A program made the translations under genes and the position numbers. Positions 28,171 to 37,084 of a DNA stretch of 64,000 nucleotides are shown piece by piece (position 1 is the first letter of the stretch; every line of letters starts with the position of its first letter). Origin of the DNA: Promethearchaeota archaeon (GTDB taxonomy: Archaea; Asgardarchaeota; Lokiarchaeia; Sigyniarchaeales; SOKP01); assembly GCA_016840165.1 (NCBI GenBank), contig JAEOSU010000080.1:124001-188000 (forward strand), written 5' to 3'. The notes under the pieces are model-generated. The model saw only the letters and a program-made list of their open reading frames with translations, had not been told where the DNA came from and did no database searches.

Positions 28171-28914
28171 TTAGACTTTTTTTTTATTCAAGTTAGACAC
28201 AATATCAAAAAGTTCATATAACTGATGGATTTCATAATCTGGCATACTTTTATCATCTAAATTTTGTTCAGATAAAGAGAGATCATATTTCCCTCCTCGA
28301 TGAATGTAAATTGTATATATGTTATTCAAATTTGCCGGAATAATATCTTTCTCTATATTATCTCCTACATATATAGTCTCATTCCCTTTAACACCAAATT
28401 TCTCTAAAAAATATTCAAAAAGTTTTGGATTCGGTTTCCGAATTCCAATCTCATCGGTGATTACTATTAAATCAACTAATTTGTCAATTTCAAGTCTTAA
28501 AATTTTTTCATATTGTTTGATTGGAATTCCATCACTAATTATGGCAGATTTAATTCCCATATCTTTGATTTTTTTAAGAGTTGGTTTCACATCGTCATAA
28601 AGTTTTATAGAATCAATTTTTTCTTGATGATAAGCCATTACAGCTGCAGCAATGTATTTATATTGTTCATTAAAAGAGATGGAAAAATCTTCGATGGTGT
28701 TTAATCTTCTGATAAAATAATCATAATGTTTAGAAGAATTAGATCCATATTCGTTTACAATCTCATTTAATAGGTTGATAGCATTTTTACGGTCTAATTT
28801 TAATCCTAGTTTAATCATTGCATCAATTCCTTTAATGCGAGCTCTTTCTGAAAGTCCAGTAGAATCAAAAAGGCAATCATCTAAATCAAATCCTATCAAT
28901 TTTATTGGACACAT
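28171..28914 (-). CDS. HAD-superfamily hydrolase, subfamily IA (archaeal TIGR02253-like)
   Basis: 247 residues. Motif I is GFDLDDCLFDS (nucleophile and acid/base aspartates), motif II is AIISDG, motif III lysine lies in RKPNPKLFEYF, and motif IV is IYVGDNIEKDI. A helical cap (about 18-100) begins with GLSERARIKGIDAMI, as in the archaeal group of predicted hydrolases. It is probably a phosphatase on a small metabolite. It is the first gene of the two-gene HAD-nitrilase operon and is divergent from the longin-like gene. Confidence 0.87.
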   Translation of the reverse strand: MCPIKLIGFDLDDCLFDSTGLSERARIKGIDAMIKLGLKLDRKNAINLLNEIVNEYGSNSSKHYDYFIRRLNTIEDFSISFNEQYKYIAAAVMAYHQEKIDSIKLYDDVKPTLKKIKDMGIKSAIISDGIPIKQYEKILRLEIDKLVDLIVITDEIGIRKPNPKLFEYFLEKFGVKGNETIYVGDNIEKDIIPANLNNIYTIYIHRGGKYDLSLSEQNLDDKSMPDYEIHQLYELFDIVSNLNKKKV

Positions 28915-29129
28915 TATCTTTAGTAAAGGAAAATCAAATTTATTGGATTTAAAATTATATTTGAATTTTTAGTGTATGAAATCTCTACTACGGCTTTTAG
29001 ATATTTAGTTAAGTTAAATTTATTTATCTTTAAATATATATAATGTTTAAATATTAATTTATTATGCTTTAGAATTTAAATATTTAATTCGGTTTGCTGA
29101 ACTTCATTACATTTGTGGGGATTTAATTC

Positions 29130-30251
29130 TTGAGAACTATTACTGCATTGTGTTACTTTCATAGAAAAATTGGACCCATAGTTTTTTACTCTTATCCTGA
29201 AAACTTACTAGATGACCAATTATCTTTAAGACTTGCAAATATAATGGATCAAACAGTTAGTGAAGGTTTTTTTATTCATTCAATTGAAAATAGGAAATTT
29301 ATGAATTTTTATTTTGAAATCCGTTCTGATTGGGCTCGTGGAAACAAGGAAATGCTAATGATTTCTATTGTTTTTGATCGTCAAATCTCTTCCGATTTAG
29401 AAATAAATGTGAAAACTTTATGTGCAGAATTTTCTGAGAAACTTTTAACAAATGAAAACATCTTTACAGCATTTTATATTAATGACATCGATAATTTTGA
29501 TGAAAAAGATAAAGAACTGATTTTTAATAATAATTCTTTGATTAATTCGTGGGTAAAAGAATTATACTGGGCTGTTTTAGAAGAGACTCGTGAAAGAACT
29601 GAAGAGGAAAAAATCGCAACTTTGTTAAATAAAAAACATATCTTTTCAACGCTTAGAAAACTATCAAAAGGACCTATTACTTTGGAAGGTCTGAGAGAAT
29701 GGTTTGATGATGAATTCCCGAAATTAGATTTTAAAGAGCTTATTGACTCCTTAGCAGAAAAACAATTTATTTTTATCAACCAAATAGGGTTTGTTGAAAA
29801 ATATGTACTTTTATTGAAAGAAGTAAATGCGGAACGAATCCCTCCAGACAGCGTGATTGAATATATAGAAGGTGCACCTGAACAAGTTGAAAGGGAATTA
29901 ATTGATCTTTTACTGCCAAAAGTGCAGGAATATTTTAGCAGTTATGAAAATAAATCGAAAATGGAATTAGAAAAAGATACGTATACGTTATTTCAAATTG
30001 TATCTGATCCAAAGAAATATAATGTACTTTCAGAACTCAGGAATGGATTAATTTCAAAAGATAATCTACCTAAATTAGTCTCCAAAAGAACACTAGAATA
30101 TTTAAACTCTTCATTAGATTTCCTTAAACAGCATGATATTATTGAAGAGTTGAAGTTTAAAGGAAAACGATACGTGGTACTCAAAACTGATATACAAATT
30201 ACCACTTCTTTCCCCGAATATTTAAGAAAGTTATTACCGAAAGAAAGTTAA
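29130..30251 (+). CDS. Protein with possible longin-like N-terminus and tandem winged helices
   Basis: 373 residues. The first ~115 (TALCYFHRKIGPIVFYSYPENL, then MLMISIVFDRQ and a closing helix) have the beta-beta-helix pattern of longin or roadblock-type small domains; GPIVFYSYP resembles eukaryotic trafficking longins. Two winged-helix-like regions follow: IFSTLRKLSKGPITLEGLREWF (about 170-230) and FQIVSDPKKYNVLSELRNGL to YVVLKTD (about 285-350). A sensor or scaffold combined with DNA or protein binding is possible. The longin call is inference from pattern. The TTG start follows GTGGGGA by about nine bases. A small winged-helix gene follows. Confidence 0.65.
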   Translation: MRTITALCYFHRKIGPIVFYSYPENLLDDQLSLRLANIMDQTVSEGFFIHSIENRKFMNFYFEIRSDWARGNKEMLMISIVFDRQISSDLEINVKTLCAEFSEKLLTNENIFTAFYINDIDNFDEKDKELIFNNNSLINSWVKELYWAVLEETRERTEEEKIATLLNKKHIFSTLRKLSKGPITLEGLREWFDDEFPKLDFKELIDSLAEKQFIFINQIGFVEKYVLLLKEVNAERIPPDSVIEYIEGAPEQVERELIDLLLPKVQEYFSSYENKSKMELEKDTYTLFQIVSDPKKYNVLSELRNGLISKDNLPKLVSKRTLEYLNSSLDFLKQHDIIEELKFKGKRYVVLKTDIQITTSFPEYLRKLLPKES

Positions 30252-30294
30252 GAAAACTTATAGAAATAGGGACTCAAACAATAATAGTTTTAAT

Positions 30295-30555
30295 ATGGCT
30301 GAAGATAACGAATCATTAGAAGATTTAAAATATCTATTAGGAAATATGGGAATTGATATACTTTTAGCTATAGGGGAAGGCGCAAAAGATTTTGAAACTA
30401 TTAAGATATTCTCAGGTTTACCTTTAATATGTGTTAAAGGCCGCATCCCTGTTCTGTTGGAGCTTAATCTTGCGAACAAGGATAATGATGAATATTATTT
30501 AACAGAAAAAGGTTTGCGCTTCAAAAAAGAAATGAATTCAATAATAAAGAAATAA
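30295..30555 (+). CDS. Small winged-helix protein
   Basis: 86 residues. DLKYLLGNMGIDILLAIGEGAKDFETIKIFSGLPLICVKGRIPVLLELNLA and EYYLTEKGLRFKKEM form a helix-turn-helix and wing as in small archaeal regulators; YYLTEKGLRF is the typical last wing strand and helix. It probably binds DNA. It lies 43 bases after the longin-wHTH gene on the same strand and is likely co-expressed. The 3' end is followed by the candidate sRNA on the other strand. Confidence 0.7.
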   Translation: MAEDNESLEDLKYLLGNMGIDILLAIGEGAKDFETIKIFSGLPLICVKGRIPVLLELNLANKDNDEYYLTEKGLRFKKEMNSIIKK

Positions 30556-30557
30556 AT

Positions 30558-30636
30558 TAGATTTCAGATTGGGGCGACAACGTCCTTGCTACGAGCAATA
30601 GCTCTAATCATTTGTCATAAGTTCATCATCAATCTA
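30558..30636 (-). ncRNA. Candidate C/D box guide sRNA
   Basis: On the minus strand TAGATT, box C GATGATGA, a 55-base middle and box D CTGA are followed by AATCTA, so the boxes are enclosed by a perfect six-base terminal stem. The middle is clearly richer in G and C than its surroundings. The bases before box D (GTTGTCGCCCCAAT) would be the guide and would pair with ATTGGGGCGACAAC, a run of rRNA-like appearance. The C-to-D distance is longer than usual and no good D' box is visible. Box C overlaps the TGA stop of the DUF2095 gene. Confidence 0.45.
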
Positions 30637-31105
30637 AATCATTATTATCTAAGTCATTGTGAGTTAAATATTTTTTGTAATATTTTTTTTGATAGTACCC
30701 AGGTTCTTTATAACCACCTATTTTATTAATAAGATTGCTTAAACCATCTTCTTGTGAGAGCTCTGTTTTTATCAGATTATATAATTCAATTGAGAGTTCT
30801 TTTCTGTTTAATAAGTATTCTAATATCGCAAATGCATCACTTAAATTATCACAGCGCCTTATGAAATCAAAAACACCAGGATTGGTTATATTTTCCTTAT
30901 AATCTTCAAATGGATTTTTTTCTGATTCCTTTTTTATACGGATAGCGTCAATTGAAAGTTGTTTCTTTTTTTGAACTATCTCTGAGGTTAAGTTCGGAAA
31001 ATGTTTTTCTAAATCCTCTTTAGCATATATTATATTTAATCCATTCTCTTGATTAATTTCAGAATTATTGACGATCTTTTTCTTTTCTTTGATTTTTTTT
31101 TCCAT
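30629..31105 (-). CDS. DUF2095-family archaeal protein
   Basis: 158 residues. The signature stretches are KEDLEKHFPNLTSEI, GVFDFIRRCDNLSDAFAILEYLLNRKELS and GYKEPGYYQKKYY, which I recognise as the archaeal DUF2095 family (FPNL..E, DFIRRC...A..I..YL..RGEI, PGYY). Function is unknown; the family is small, helical and soluble. The N-terminus is lysine-rich. It is divergent from the L15e gene with a 180-base promoter region between them, which may link it to translation only by position. Confidence 0.75.
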   Translation of the reverse strand: MEKKIKEKKKIVNNSEINQENGLNIIYAKEDLEKHFPNLTSEIVQKKKQLSIDAIRIKKESEKNPFEDYKENITNPGVFDFIRRCDNLSDAFAILEYLLNRKELSIELYNLIKTELSQEDGLSNLINKIGGYKEPGYYQKKYYKKYLTHNDLDNNDLD

Positions 31106-31248
31106 TTTAAAGTAATTTAAAGGTAAAAATGCTCATTTGAGAGTTAATTAACATAATCCGTATAAAAATATATAATAATCTATTAAAATTATTCAAGAAA
31201 AACTTTAATTAAATCTAAATAAAAACAATAAAATTAATTAATTTCTCA

Positions 31249-31260
31249 TTATTTAATATA
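31249..31260 (+). promoter_or_regulatory. TATA-like box for L15e
   Basis: TTATTTAATATA centred about 31 bases before the ATG at 31287 would place transcription start just upstream of the gene. No Shine-Dalgarno is visible, consistent with a leaderless or short-leader mRNA. Confidence 0.35.
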
Positions 31261-31286
31261 CCAAGATAGACACAGTTGTTTTTATT

Positions 31287-31871
31287 ATGAAGTCGGGATA
31301 TGCCTATGTCAAGGAAACCTTTGAGAAACATGAAAAAGAATACCAATCTCCAAATTGGAAACGAGGAATAGAATATCGAAAAGGTAAGGCCATCCAAAGA
31401 GTTGAATATCCATTAAATATTAGCCGTGCCAGAAATTTAGGATATAAAGCTAAACAAGGGTATGTAGTTGTTAGAGCGAAAATTAGAAAAGGTGGCATGC
31501 ATAAAGTAAGACCAAAGCGAGGTAGAAAACCTCGGGCGTTAGGTGTCTCCAAATATACAACAGGTAAGAATCTACGCTGGATAGCTGAAGAACGCGTTCA
31601 AAGGAAATATCCAAATATGCAAGTACTCAATAGTTATAAAGTATATTCTGATGGAAAAAGTTGGTATTATGAGGTAATTTTAGTCGATCCGAATCATCCT
31701 GTTATAAAAAATGACCCTAAAATTAACTGGATTTGTCAAGCACATCAAAAGAGAAGAGCCAATCGTGGTTTGACCTCTGCTGGTAAAAAGTCTCGTGGTT
31801 TACATAAAAAAGGATGGGGTTCAGAAAAGACTAGACCCAGTATAAGAGCTAATAAAGGACGAGGTAAATAA
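31287..31871 (+). CDS. rpl15e: 50S ribosomal protein L15e
   Basis: 194 residues, full length. Typical stretches are MKSGYAYVKETFEKHEKEY, GYKAKQGYVVVRAKIRKGG, YKVYSDGKSWYYEVILVDPNHP and the basic tail GKKSRGLHKKGWGSEKTRPS. L15e is an archaeal/eukaryotic protein of the large subunit that binds 23S rRNA. In many archaea it neighbours the RNase P genes rpp30 and pop5; here those lie 4 kb downstream, separated by a leftward metabolic operon. It is probably monocistronic. Confidence 0.97.
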   Translation: MKSGYAYVKETFEKHEKEYQSPNWKRGIEYRKGKAIQRVEYPLNISRARNLGYKAKQGYVVVRAKIRKGGMHKVRPKRGRKPRALGVSKYTTGKNLRWIAEERVQRKYPNMQVLNSYKVYSDGKSWYYEVILVDPNHPVIKNDPKINWICQAHQKRRANRGLTSAGKKSRGLHKKGWGSEKTRPSIRANKGRGK

Positions 31872-31916
31872 TTTCTCTTCCTATTATATTCTAATCCTTA
31901 ATTTTTTAAAAAAAAT

Positions 31917-32726
31917 TTATAATTTGTTTATACTACAAGTCATTCCGCCGTCTAATATTAGATTATGGCCTGTAATATAATCTGCTGCTGGAGAGGCTAA
32001 GAATAGGGCAACCCCGGCAACATCTGTAGTTTCTCCAACCCTATCAATGGGAAGAGATACTTTTCTTAATTTAATCCATTCCTTAATGAACTCTCGACTT
32101 TCATAAATTGGAGTAAAAAAGATTCCTGGACAAATAGCATTTACAGTTATATTATTAGCTCCTAGCTCGAGAGCCCACAATTTAGTGAACATAATGAGTC
32201 CAGCTTTACTTACGCTGTATATACCAATAAGAGGATTAGCACCACATTCCGTTCCGGCACATGAAGTAATATTAATAATTTTTCCCGCAATTGGTCTATA
32301 AGATTGGTTTTTCATTTTTTTATGGAATATTTTAGTCATATTCCACGCTCCTTTCAAATTTACATCCATAATTCTGTCGTATTCTGTTTCTTTGGCACTA
32401 AGTGAAAAAGAACTTGCCCTTTTTCCTACTCCTCTAACTCCTGCATTATTTACCAAAATAAAAACATTATCAAATCTACTAAAGGTTTGTTTACTCATCT
32501 CTTTAACTTCATCAACTTTAGAAATGTCTGCTTTCACTAGTAGAATATCAGATTTAACCGATTTTAAAATTATCTCACGAGTTTCTTCGATTCCTTTCAA
32601 GTTGATGTCATTTAGTACCAGATCAGCTCCTTTTTGAGCGAATCCTTTTGCCATCTCACGGCCAAAACCACTTCCTGCACCAGTTATCAAAACTGTCCTA
32701 TTTTCTAAAAATTTTTCATTATTCAT
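31917..32726 (-). CDS. Short-chain dehydrogenase/reductase
   Basis: 269 residues. The Rossmann glycine motif is TGAGSGFG (residues 15-22), NNAG is present, and the catalytic set is Ser155, Tyr170 and Lys174 (ITSCAG, YSVSKAG). The acidic residue after strand 2 (VLNDIN) favours NAD. The substrate is unknown. It is the last gene of the leftward operon after the ThDP enzyme (40-base gap). With that neighbour it could reduce or oxidise a hydroxy-keto product of the carboligase, but that is a guess from context. Confidence 0.9.
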   Translation of the reverse strand: MNNEKFLENRTVLITGAGSGFGREMAKGFAQKGADLVLNDINLKGIEETREIILKSVKSDILLVKADISKVDEVKEMSKQTFSRFDNVFILVNNAGVRGVGKRASSFSLSAKETEYDRIMDVNLKGAWNMTKIFHKKMKNQSYRPIAGKIINITSCAGTECGANPLIGIYSVSKAGLIMFTKLWALELGANNITVNAICPGIFFTPIYESREFIKEWIKLRKVSLPIDRVGETTDVAGVALFLASPAADYITGHNLILDGGMTCSINKL

Positions 32727-32766
32727 ATTGACTCAATTTATTTTTTCATTATAAAAATAAAAGAAA

Positions 32767-34512
32767 TTAATTTCCAAATAAACCTTTATTTTTCTTAAAC
32801 AAGCCTAATAATTTCATTGCGGGTGGTGTTTCGAATGCAATTTCAATATCTAAAACAGCAGGTTTTTTGGATTGGATTGCCCGCTCCAAAGCCGGTCTTA
32901 TATCTTCTGGTTTGTTTAATGTTTCCCCATAGCATCCAAAACTACGAGCAATTTCAGTATAATTAATTGGTGGAAAATCTACATCACAATATCTTTTACC
33001 AAAATTGAGTTTTTGATTAGACTTTATCATTCCCCATGCACAATTATTCGCAATTACTATAATAATAGGTAAATTCAATCTGACTGCTGTCTCTAATTCT
33101 TGTACATTGAAAAGAAAGCTTCCATCTCCAGTTAAACAGATTACTAGTTTATCTGGTTTAGCCATTTGTACACCAATAGCATAAGGAATTCCAGTACCCA
33201 AATGACCCATTGAGACCGATCTAAAAAAGCTTCTTGGAAGACGAGGTTTAAGAGAGATTAAATCGAGGGCAAATACATAAATATCACCACCATCAATGAC
33301 TATTTGCGCATCATCAGGAAGAAAATCTAACATTTCATATATCAATCGGTGTGGTTTCATAGGTAATTTATCAAATTTCAACATTTTTTCTATCTGATTT
33401 TTATCTTGTTTTCTTACATCTTGTAGATAATCATTCCATTGCGACCATTCCGTTATAGTTCCTTTAGGGAAACTCTTTTCCATCTCTTCTAGGAGCTGGA
33501 TTATAACTGATTTCGCATCTCCGATTATAGCAACACTTACCGGCCTATTCTTTCCAATTTCAGAAGGATCAATATCAACTTGGATAAGTTTTTGATTTTG
33601 GTTCCAAATAGGTGATGATCCATAAATAATTGTATGATCCCATTTGCACCCAAATGAAAGAATTACATCAGCTTCAGCAGCAGCTCTTCTATATGCTATA
33701 GCAGTTAATTTCCCTCCTACAAAGGTCTCATCCATTGTAACCGCTCCGATACCACTTGAAGTTGTCCCAATAGGAATTTTATAAGTTTCAGATAATTTAT
33801 TTATTTCATTAAAAGCTTCTGAAGCCAGAACACCCCCACCAGCAACAATTAAAGGTTTCTTAGCTGATTTTAACAATTCTACGGCTTTTTTTATTCCTTC
33901 AATATTACCAGCTGGTCTGAAGATCGGACGATATTGTTCTGGAGTTAAGATTTTTTTAAAATCTTCCTCTTTAGCTTCTCTTACTAAAGCAGTTTCTCTT
34001 AATTCTAAAAAGACAGGTCCTCTTCTTCCACACATTGCTGCCTTCATACATCTTTGGACTGCGTATGGAATTTCATGAGGTTCTTCGACGGAAACTTGTA
34101 GTTTTGTGATTGGTTTCATTAGACTCATTTGATCCAAATCACCTTGTAACATCCCAATATTTTCAAACATTCTGCCAACTTGAGCACCAATTACTAGCAT
34201 TGGTATGGAATCCGCATTTGCTGCCGCAACGGCAGGTATCAAATGAGATACACCGGGACCTGCTGTACCTAAACAAACACCAATTTCTCCCGTTGCTCTT
34301 GCCCAAGCATCTGCCATATGACCCCCTGCTTGTTCATGTCTAACCATCACGGTGTCAATTCCCTCTTCACGACCCCACCGTTCAATAGCGTCATAAATTT
34401 TTAACAATTCTCCCCCAACAATGCCAAAAATCGTAGTTATTCCTTCATTTATAAGGCATTTGACTAGTAAATCTCCACCATTCTTCATCTGTTTTGACAT
34501 ATTAATAAACAT
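32767..34512 (-). CDS. Thiamine-diphosphate enzyme, acetolactate synthase-like
   Basis: 581 residues, three ThDP-fold domains. Glu60 in MVRHEQAGGHMADAWARATG activates the cofactor, and GDGSFLFNVQELETAVRLNL with the following NN is the ThDP/Mg site. The middle FAD/nucleotide-like domain is around 195-330. Family members form acetolactate or decarboxylate 2-oxo acids; no regulatory AHAS subunit gene is nearby and the usual ilv genes are absent, so the exact reaction is open. It follows the DUF39-ferredoxin gene by 82 bases and precedes the SDR. Confidence 0.85.
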   Translation of the reverse strand: MFINMSKQMKNGGDLLVKCLINEGITTIFGIVGGELLKIYDAIERWGREEGIDTVMVRHEQAGGHMADAWARATGEIGVCLGTAGPGVSHLIPAVAAANADSIPMLVIGAQVGRMFENIGMLQGDLDQMSLMKPITKLQVSVEEPHEIPYAVQRCMKAAMCGRRGPVFLELRETALVREAKEEDFKKILTPEQYRPIFRPAGNIEGIKKAVELLKSAKKPLIVAGGGVLASEAFNEINKLSETYKIPIGTTSSGIGAVTMDETFVGGKLTAIAYRRAAAEADVILSFGCKWDHTIIYGSSPIWNQNQKLIQVDIDPSEIGKNRPVSVAIIGDAKSVIIQLLEEMEKSFPKGTITEWSQWNDYLQDVRKQDKNQIEKMLKFDKLPMKPHRLIYEMLDFLPDDAQIVIDGGDIYVFALDLISLKPRLPRSFFRSVSMGHLGTGIPYAIGVQMAKPDKLVICLTGDGSFLFNVQELETAVRLNLPIIIVIANNCAWGMIKSNQKLNFGKRYCDVDFPPINYTEIARSFGCYGETLNKPEDIRPALERAIQSKKPAVLDIEIAFETPPAMKLLGLFKKNKGLFGN

Positions 34513-34594
34513 TAAAAATAAAAATTAAATTTTGGTAAAATCAAAATTTTTACATTAGTATCTAAAAAAACTAAGATCTGTTGAGGAAAATAAT

Positions 34595-35884
34595 TTAAAA
34601 TACTTTTGGATAAAAATTAAGAGGTCCTGTAGGTTCCCTCAACTCAAATTTTCCTCTAAGTATTAAATTTTTAAGTTCAATAGCAAGTTTTATCGCATTA
34701 TATCTATCAGATTGCCTTAGAACTACTGGGATTTCCTCCCCTTCGAATTTAATAGTTTTTAAATCACATTCAAAAGCATTTTCAGGGCAAAAGTAAACAC
34801 ATGTACCACAGTTAAAGCAACGTGTGCGATCAATCGAAGTAATTTTTCCTTTTTCTATTATAAATGCATTAGTGGGGCATTCTCCAATAATTTCGCAACT
34901 TCTACACTCTTTGCATACACTTGGATTAAAACTAACGTAAAAATTGTTGTCCCATACATCTCCATATGAAATCTGCCCTATTTTATTTCTCCCTACCACA
35001 TTAAGGATTACTAAAGGAACTTCATTATCACTCTTTATGATTTGATTTAACACATTTTCATTAAGAATTGGGATCGGTACAGCTATACTGCATATATTTT
35101 CTAATCCATAAGATGTTTTAAAAGCACCCATATACTCAGGTTTCATTCCTTTAAAATCAGCAATAGTCTGCATATTAGGTTTAAGTTTATCATTACGAGT
35201 TCCGGGTCCAAATATAATCCCTTCACCTCCATTAACAAGAATCTTAGTTCCAACACCTAATACATCCGCATCGGGGTCATTTTGAAAGGGATTTAACGCC
35301 CCACATCCAGAAAATGTGAGTTGTTTCTTATGACCAGCTAACGGTAAAACAGAAAATATTGTATCGACCGGATCTTGACTAGGATTCAACATTGCAAAAT
35401 AATTTTTTATTGCTTGCCTTGTTCCCATCATCCTTGCGAACTGCATATCATCTAACGTTATTTCTCGTTCCAATCTTTCTCCATTCTCTCCCTCTGCGCA
35501 TACTTTTATCGTTTTACCTTCAACCAAATCCCTAAAGAGCATCCCACCGGAATAATTTTTAATTGTAGTACTATGATTTGTACCATATAATATGAGATCT
35601 ACTATCCCAAGAAATTCGTTTGGACAGGGTCCCGGGAAAGCGGTGATGCCATTTAGCGATACTTTTGTAAATTTTCTGATTTTTTTAGGAGGAGTTAGTC
35701 GAAAAGAAAAAATTCCTGCGATACCACTCATTAAAGCTTTAGTTGCAGTAGTGATCACATCAACATCCTCAAATCTAACCTTCTCTCCATCTTCTAATTT
35801 TTCAATAAGTTCTTGAACAGTTAAAATTACTGCTGTACCTTTAGAAATTTTCTGATTTATCTCACTATAAGTTCGTTTTTTCAT
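34595..35884 (-). CDS. DUF39 (homocysteine-biosynthesis type) fused to 2[4Fe-4S] ferredoxin
   Basis: 429 residues. The DUF39/COG1900 part (about 1-320) has NGITAFPGPCPNEFLGIVD and LTFSGCGALNPFQNDPDADVLGVGTKILVNGGEG, with conserved cysteines. Two ferredoxin clusters follow: CKECRSCEIIGECPTNAF and CFNCGTCVYFCPENAF. In methanogens the related protein, with a ferredoxin-NIL partner, turns aspartate semialdehyde and sulfide into homocysteine. The fusion means electrons can be delivered within one chain. It is the first gene of the operon with the ThDP enzyme and SDR. The partner NIL-ferredoxin gene is not in the window. Confidence 0.85.
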   Translation of the reverse strand: MKKRTYSEINQKISKGTAVILTVQELIEKLEDGEKVRFEDVDVITTATKALMSGIAGIFSFRLTPPKKIRKFTKVSLNGITAFPGPCPNEFLGIVDLILYGTNHSTTIKNYSGGMLFRDLVEGKTIKVCAEGENGERLEREITLDDMQFARMMGTRQAIKNYFAMLNPSQDPVDTIFSVLPLAGHKKQLTFSGCGALNPFQNDPDADVLGVGTKILVNGGEGIIFGPGTRNDKLKPNMQTIADFKGMKPEYMGAFKTSYGLENICSIAVPIPILNENVLNQIIKSDNEVPLVILNVVGRNKIGQISYGDVWDNNFYVSFNPSVCKECRSCEIIGECPTNAFIIEKGKITSIDRTRCFNCGTCVYFCPENAFECDLKTIKFEGEEIPVVLRQSDRYNAIKLAIELKNLILRGKFELREPTGPLNFYPKVF

Positions 35885-36019
35885 AAACCATATCTCATCT
35901 CGAGAACAATAAAAAATTTAATCTTAAATTTATAATAAAATTTTTTTATTATACAAATGCTTACATTTCTTAAAGAATTATTGCATGATCTGGTAGTTTA
36001 AATCGAGGTTTAACTTTTA

Positions 36020-36742
36020 TTGCCCTATTTTGAATCGAGATTGCGAGTGAATTTCAATGACTTGGATGAAATTCATCGTGTATTAGAATTCTGTGAAAAA
36101 TTGCAAATAAACAATTTGATTTTAGAACCTTTAAATGATTCAAAGCATTTTCATGAAGATTTTTTATCGAAAATCAATAAAGACACAAAAATCAACATCT
36201 ATATTCGATTTAATTTAACACCCAGAACTTTAAATGAATTTAAAGAGGATTTGAAATTATATCGAAATCTTCCCTATATTCTTTCTTTGGAGACTAATGT
36301 GAAAGAGATTCAAATTCAAGCCGCTAAAGATTCAAGAATTCAACTTTTATCTTACTCAGATCCAGTTAATATGAAAACAGCAACACCTGGGGTAATCTCT
36401 CTGGCCAAACAAAATGGAACCTTTATAGAATGTTCCTTAGCACCTATAATGATAAAGAATAGAGCCTTGCAATCAAAAAATCTTCGATTAATATATCGTT
36501 TCTTACAATTAATACTGAGAATTAATCCTTACTTTATTATTAGTGGGAATTTCGAAACTATATATGATTTAAGACATCCTAGGAACTTATGCAGTATTTG
36601 TAATACCTTGCTTGGAATGCCACTAGACAAGGCAAAAAATGCTTTTTCAAGAAACGTTGATATATTGTTAAAACAAGTAATAGAACGAAAAGAAAATAAG
36701 TTAGCCCAATCTGGTGTACGTTTAATTAAAGGGGATAAATAA
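36020..36742 (+). CDS. rnp3: Ribonuclease P protein component 3 (p30)
   Basis: 240 residues with the PHP-like TIM-barrel pattern of Rpp30: LLSYSDPVNMKTATPGVISLAKQNGTFIECSLAPI and FIISGNFETIYDLRHPRNLCSI. RNase P trims the 5' leader of pre-tRNAs; p30 pairs with Pop5 at the catalytic RNA core. The start is TTG 36020 (TTG CCC TAT TTT GAA). It begins an operon with pop5 three bases downstream and two unknown genes. Confidence 0.9.
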   Translation: MPYFESRLRVNFNDLDEIHRVLEFCEKLQINNLILEPLNDSKHFHEDFLSKINKDTKINIYIRFNLTPRTLNEFKEDLKLYRNLPYILSLETNVKEIQIQAAKDSRIQLLSYSDPVNMKTATPGVISLAKQNGTFIECSLAPIMIKNRALQSKNLRLIYRFLQLILRINPYFIISGNFETIYDLRHPRNLCSICNTLLGMPLDKAKNAFSRNVDILLKQVIERKENKLAQSGVRLIKGDK

Positions 36743-36745
36743 ATT

Positions 36746-37066
36746 ATGAAAGAGGAAAGACAAAGATATATTTTATTTAAAATTATAAAGGATGATCCAA
36801 TATTTCTTAGCGATAAAATGCTATTGAATTCAATTTGGCATTCAATATGGAAATATTTTGGAATGGAGGGAGCTACGAAAATTGGTTTATGGTTAGTTGA
36901 GTATAATACAGATGAGGGCTATGGAATTATACGATGCTCTCATATAACAAAAGAGATGATAATTTCTGCATTAACTATGATTCAGGAAATATCAGGGGTA
37001 AGAATAATTTTGTCTCCGATTAAAACATCAGGGACTCTTAATAAAATTAAAAAGTATATTAAATAA
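36746..37066 (+). CDS. rnp2: Ribonuclease P protein component 2 (Pop5)
   Basis: 106 residues. RYILFKIIKD at the start, IWKYFGMEGATKIGLWLVEYNTDEGYGIIRCSH in the middle and a final VSGVRI-like strand (ISGVRIILSPIKTSG) are the Pop5/Rpp14 pattern. Pop5 binds p30 and the catalytic domain of RNase P RNA. The three-base gap to rnp3 indicates translational coupling. The remaining subunits (p21, p29, L7Ae) are not in the window. Confidence 0.92.
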   Translation: MKEERQRYILFKIIKDDPIFLSDKMLLNSIWHSIWKYFGMEGATKIGLWLVEYNTDEGYGIIRCSHITKEMIISALTMIQEISGVRIILSPIKTSGTLNKIKKYIK

Positions 37067-37084
37067 AATAAATGAACCATTAGG

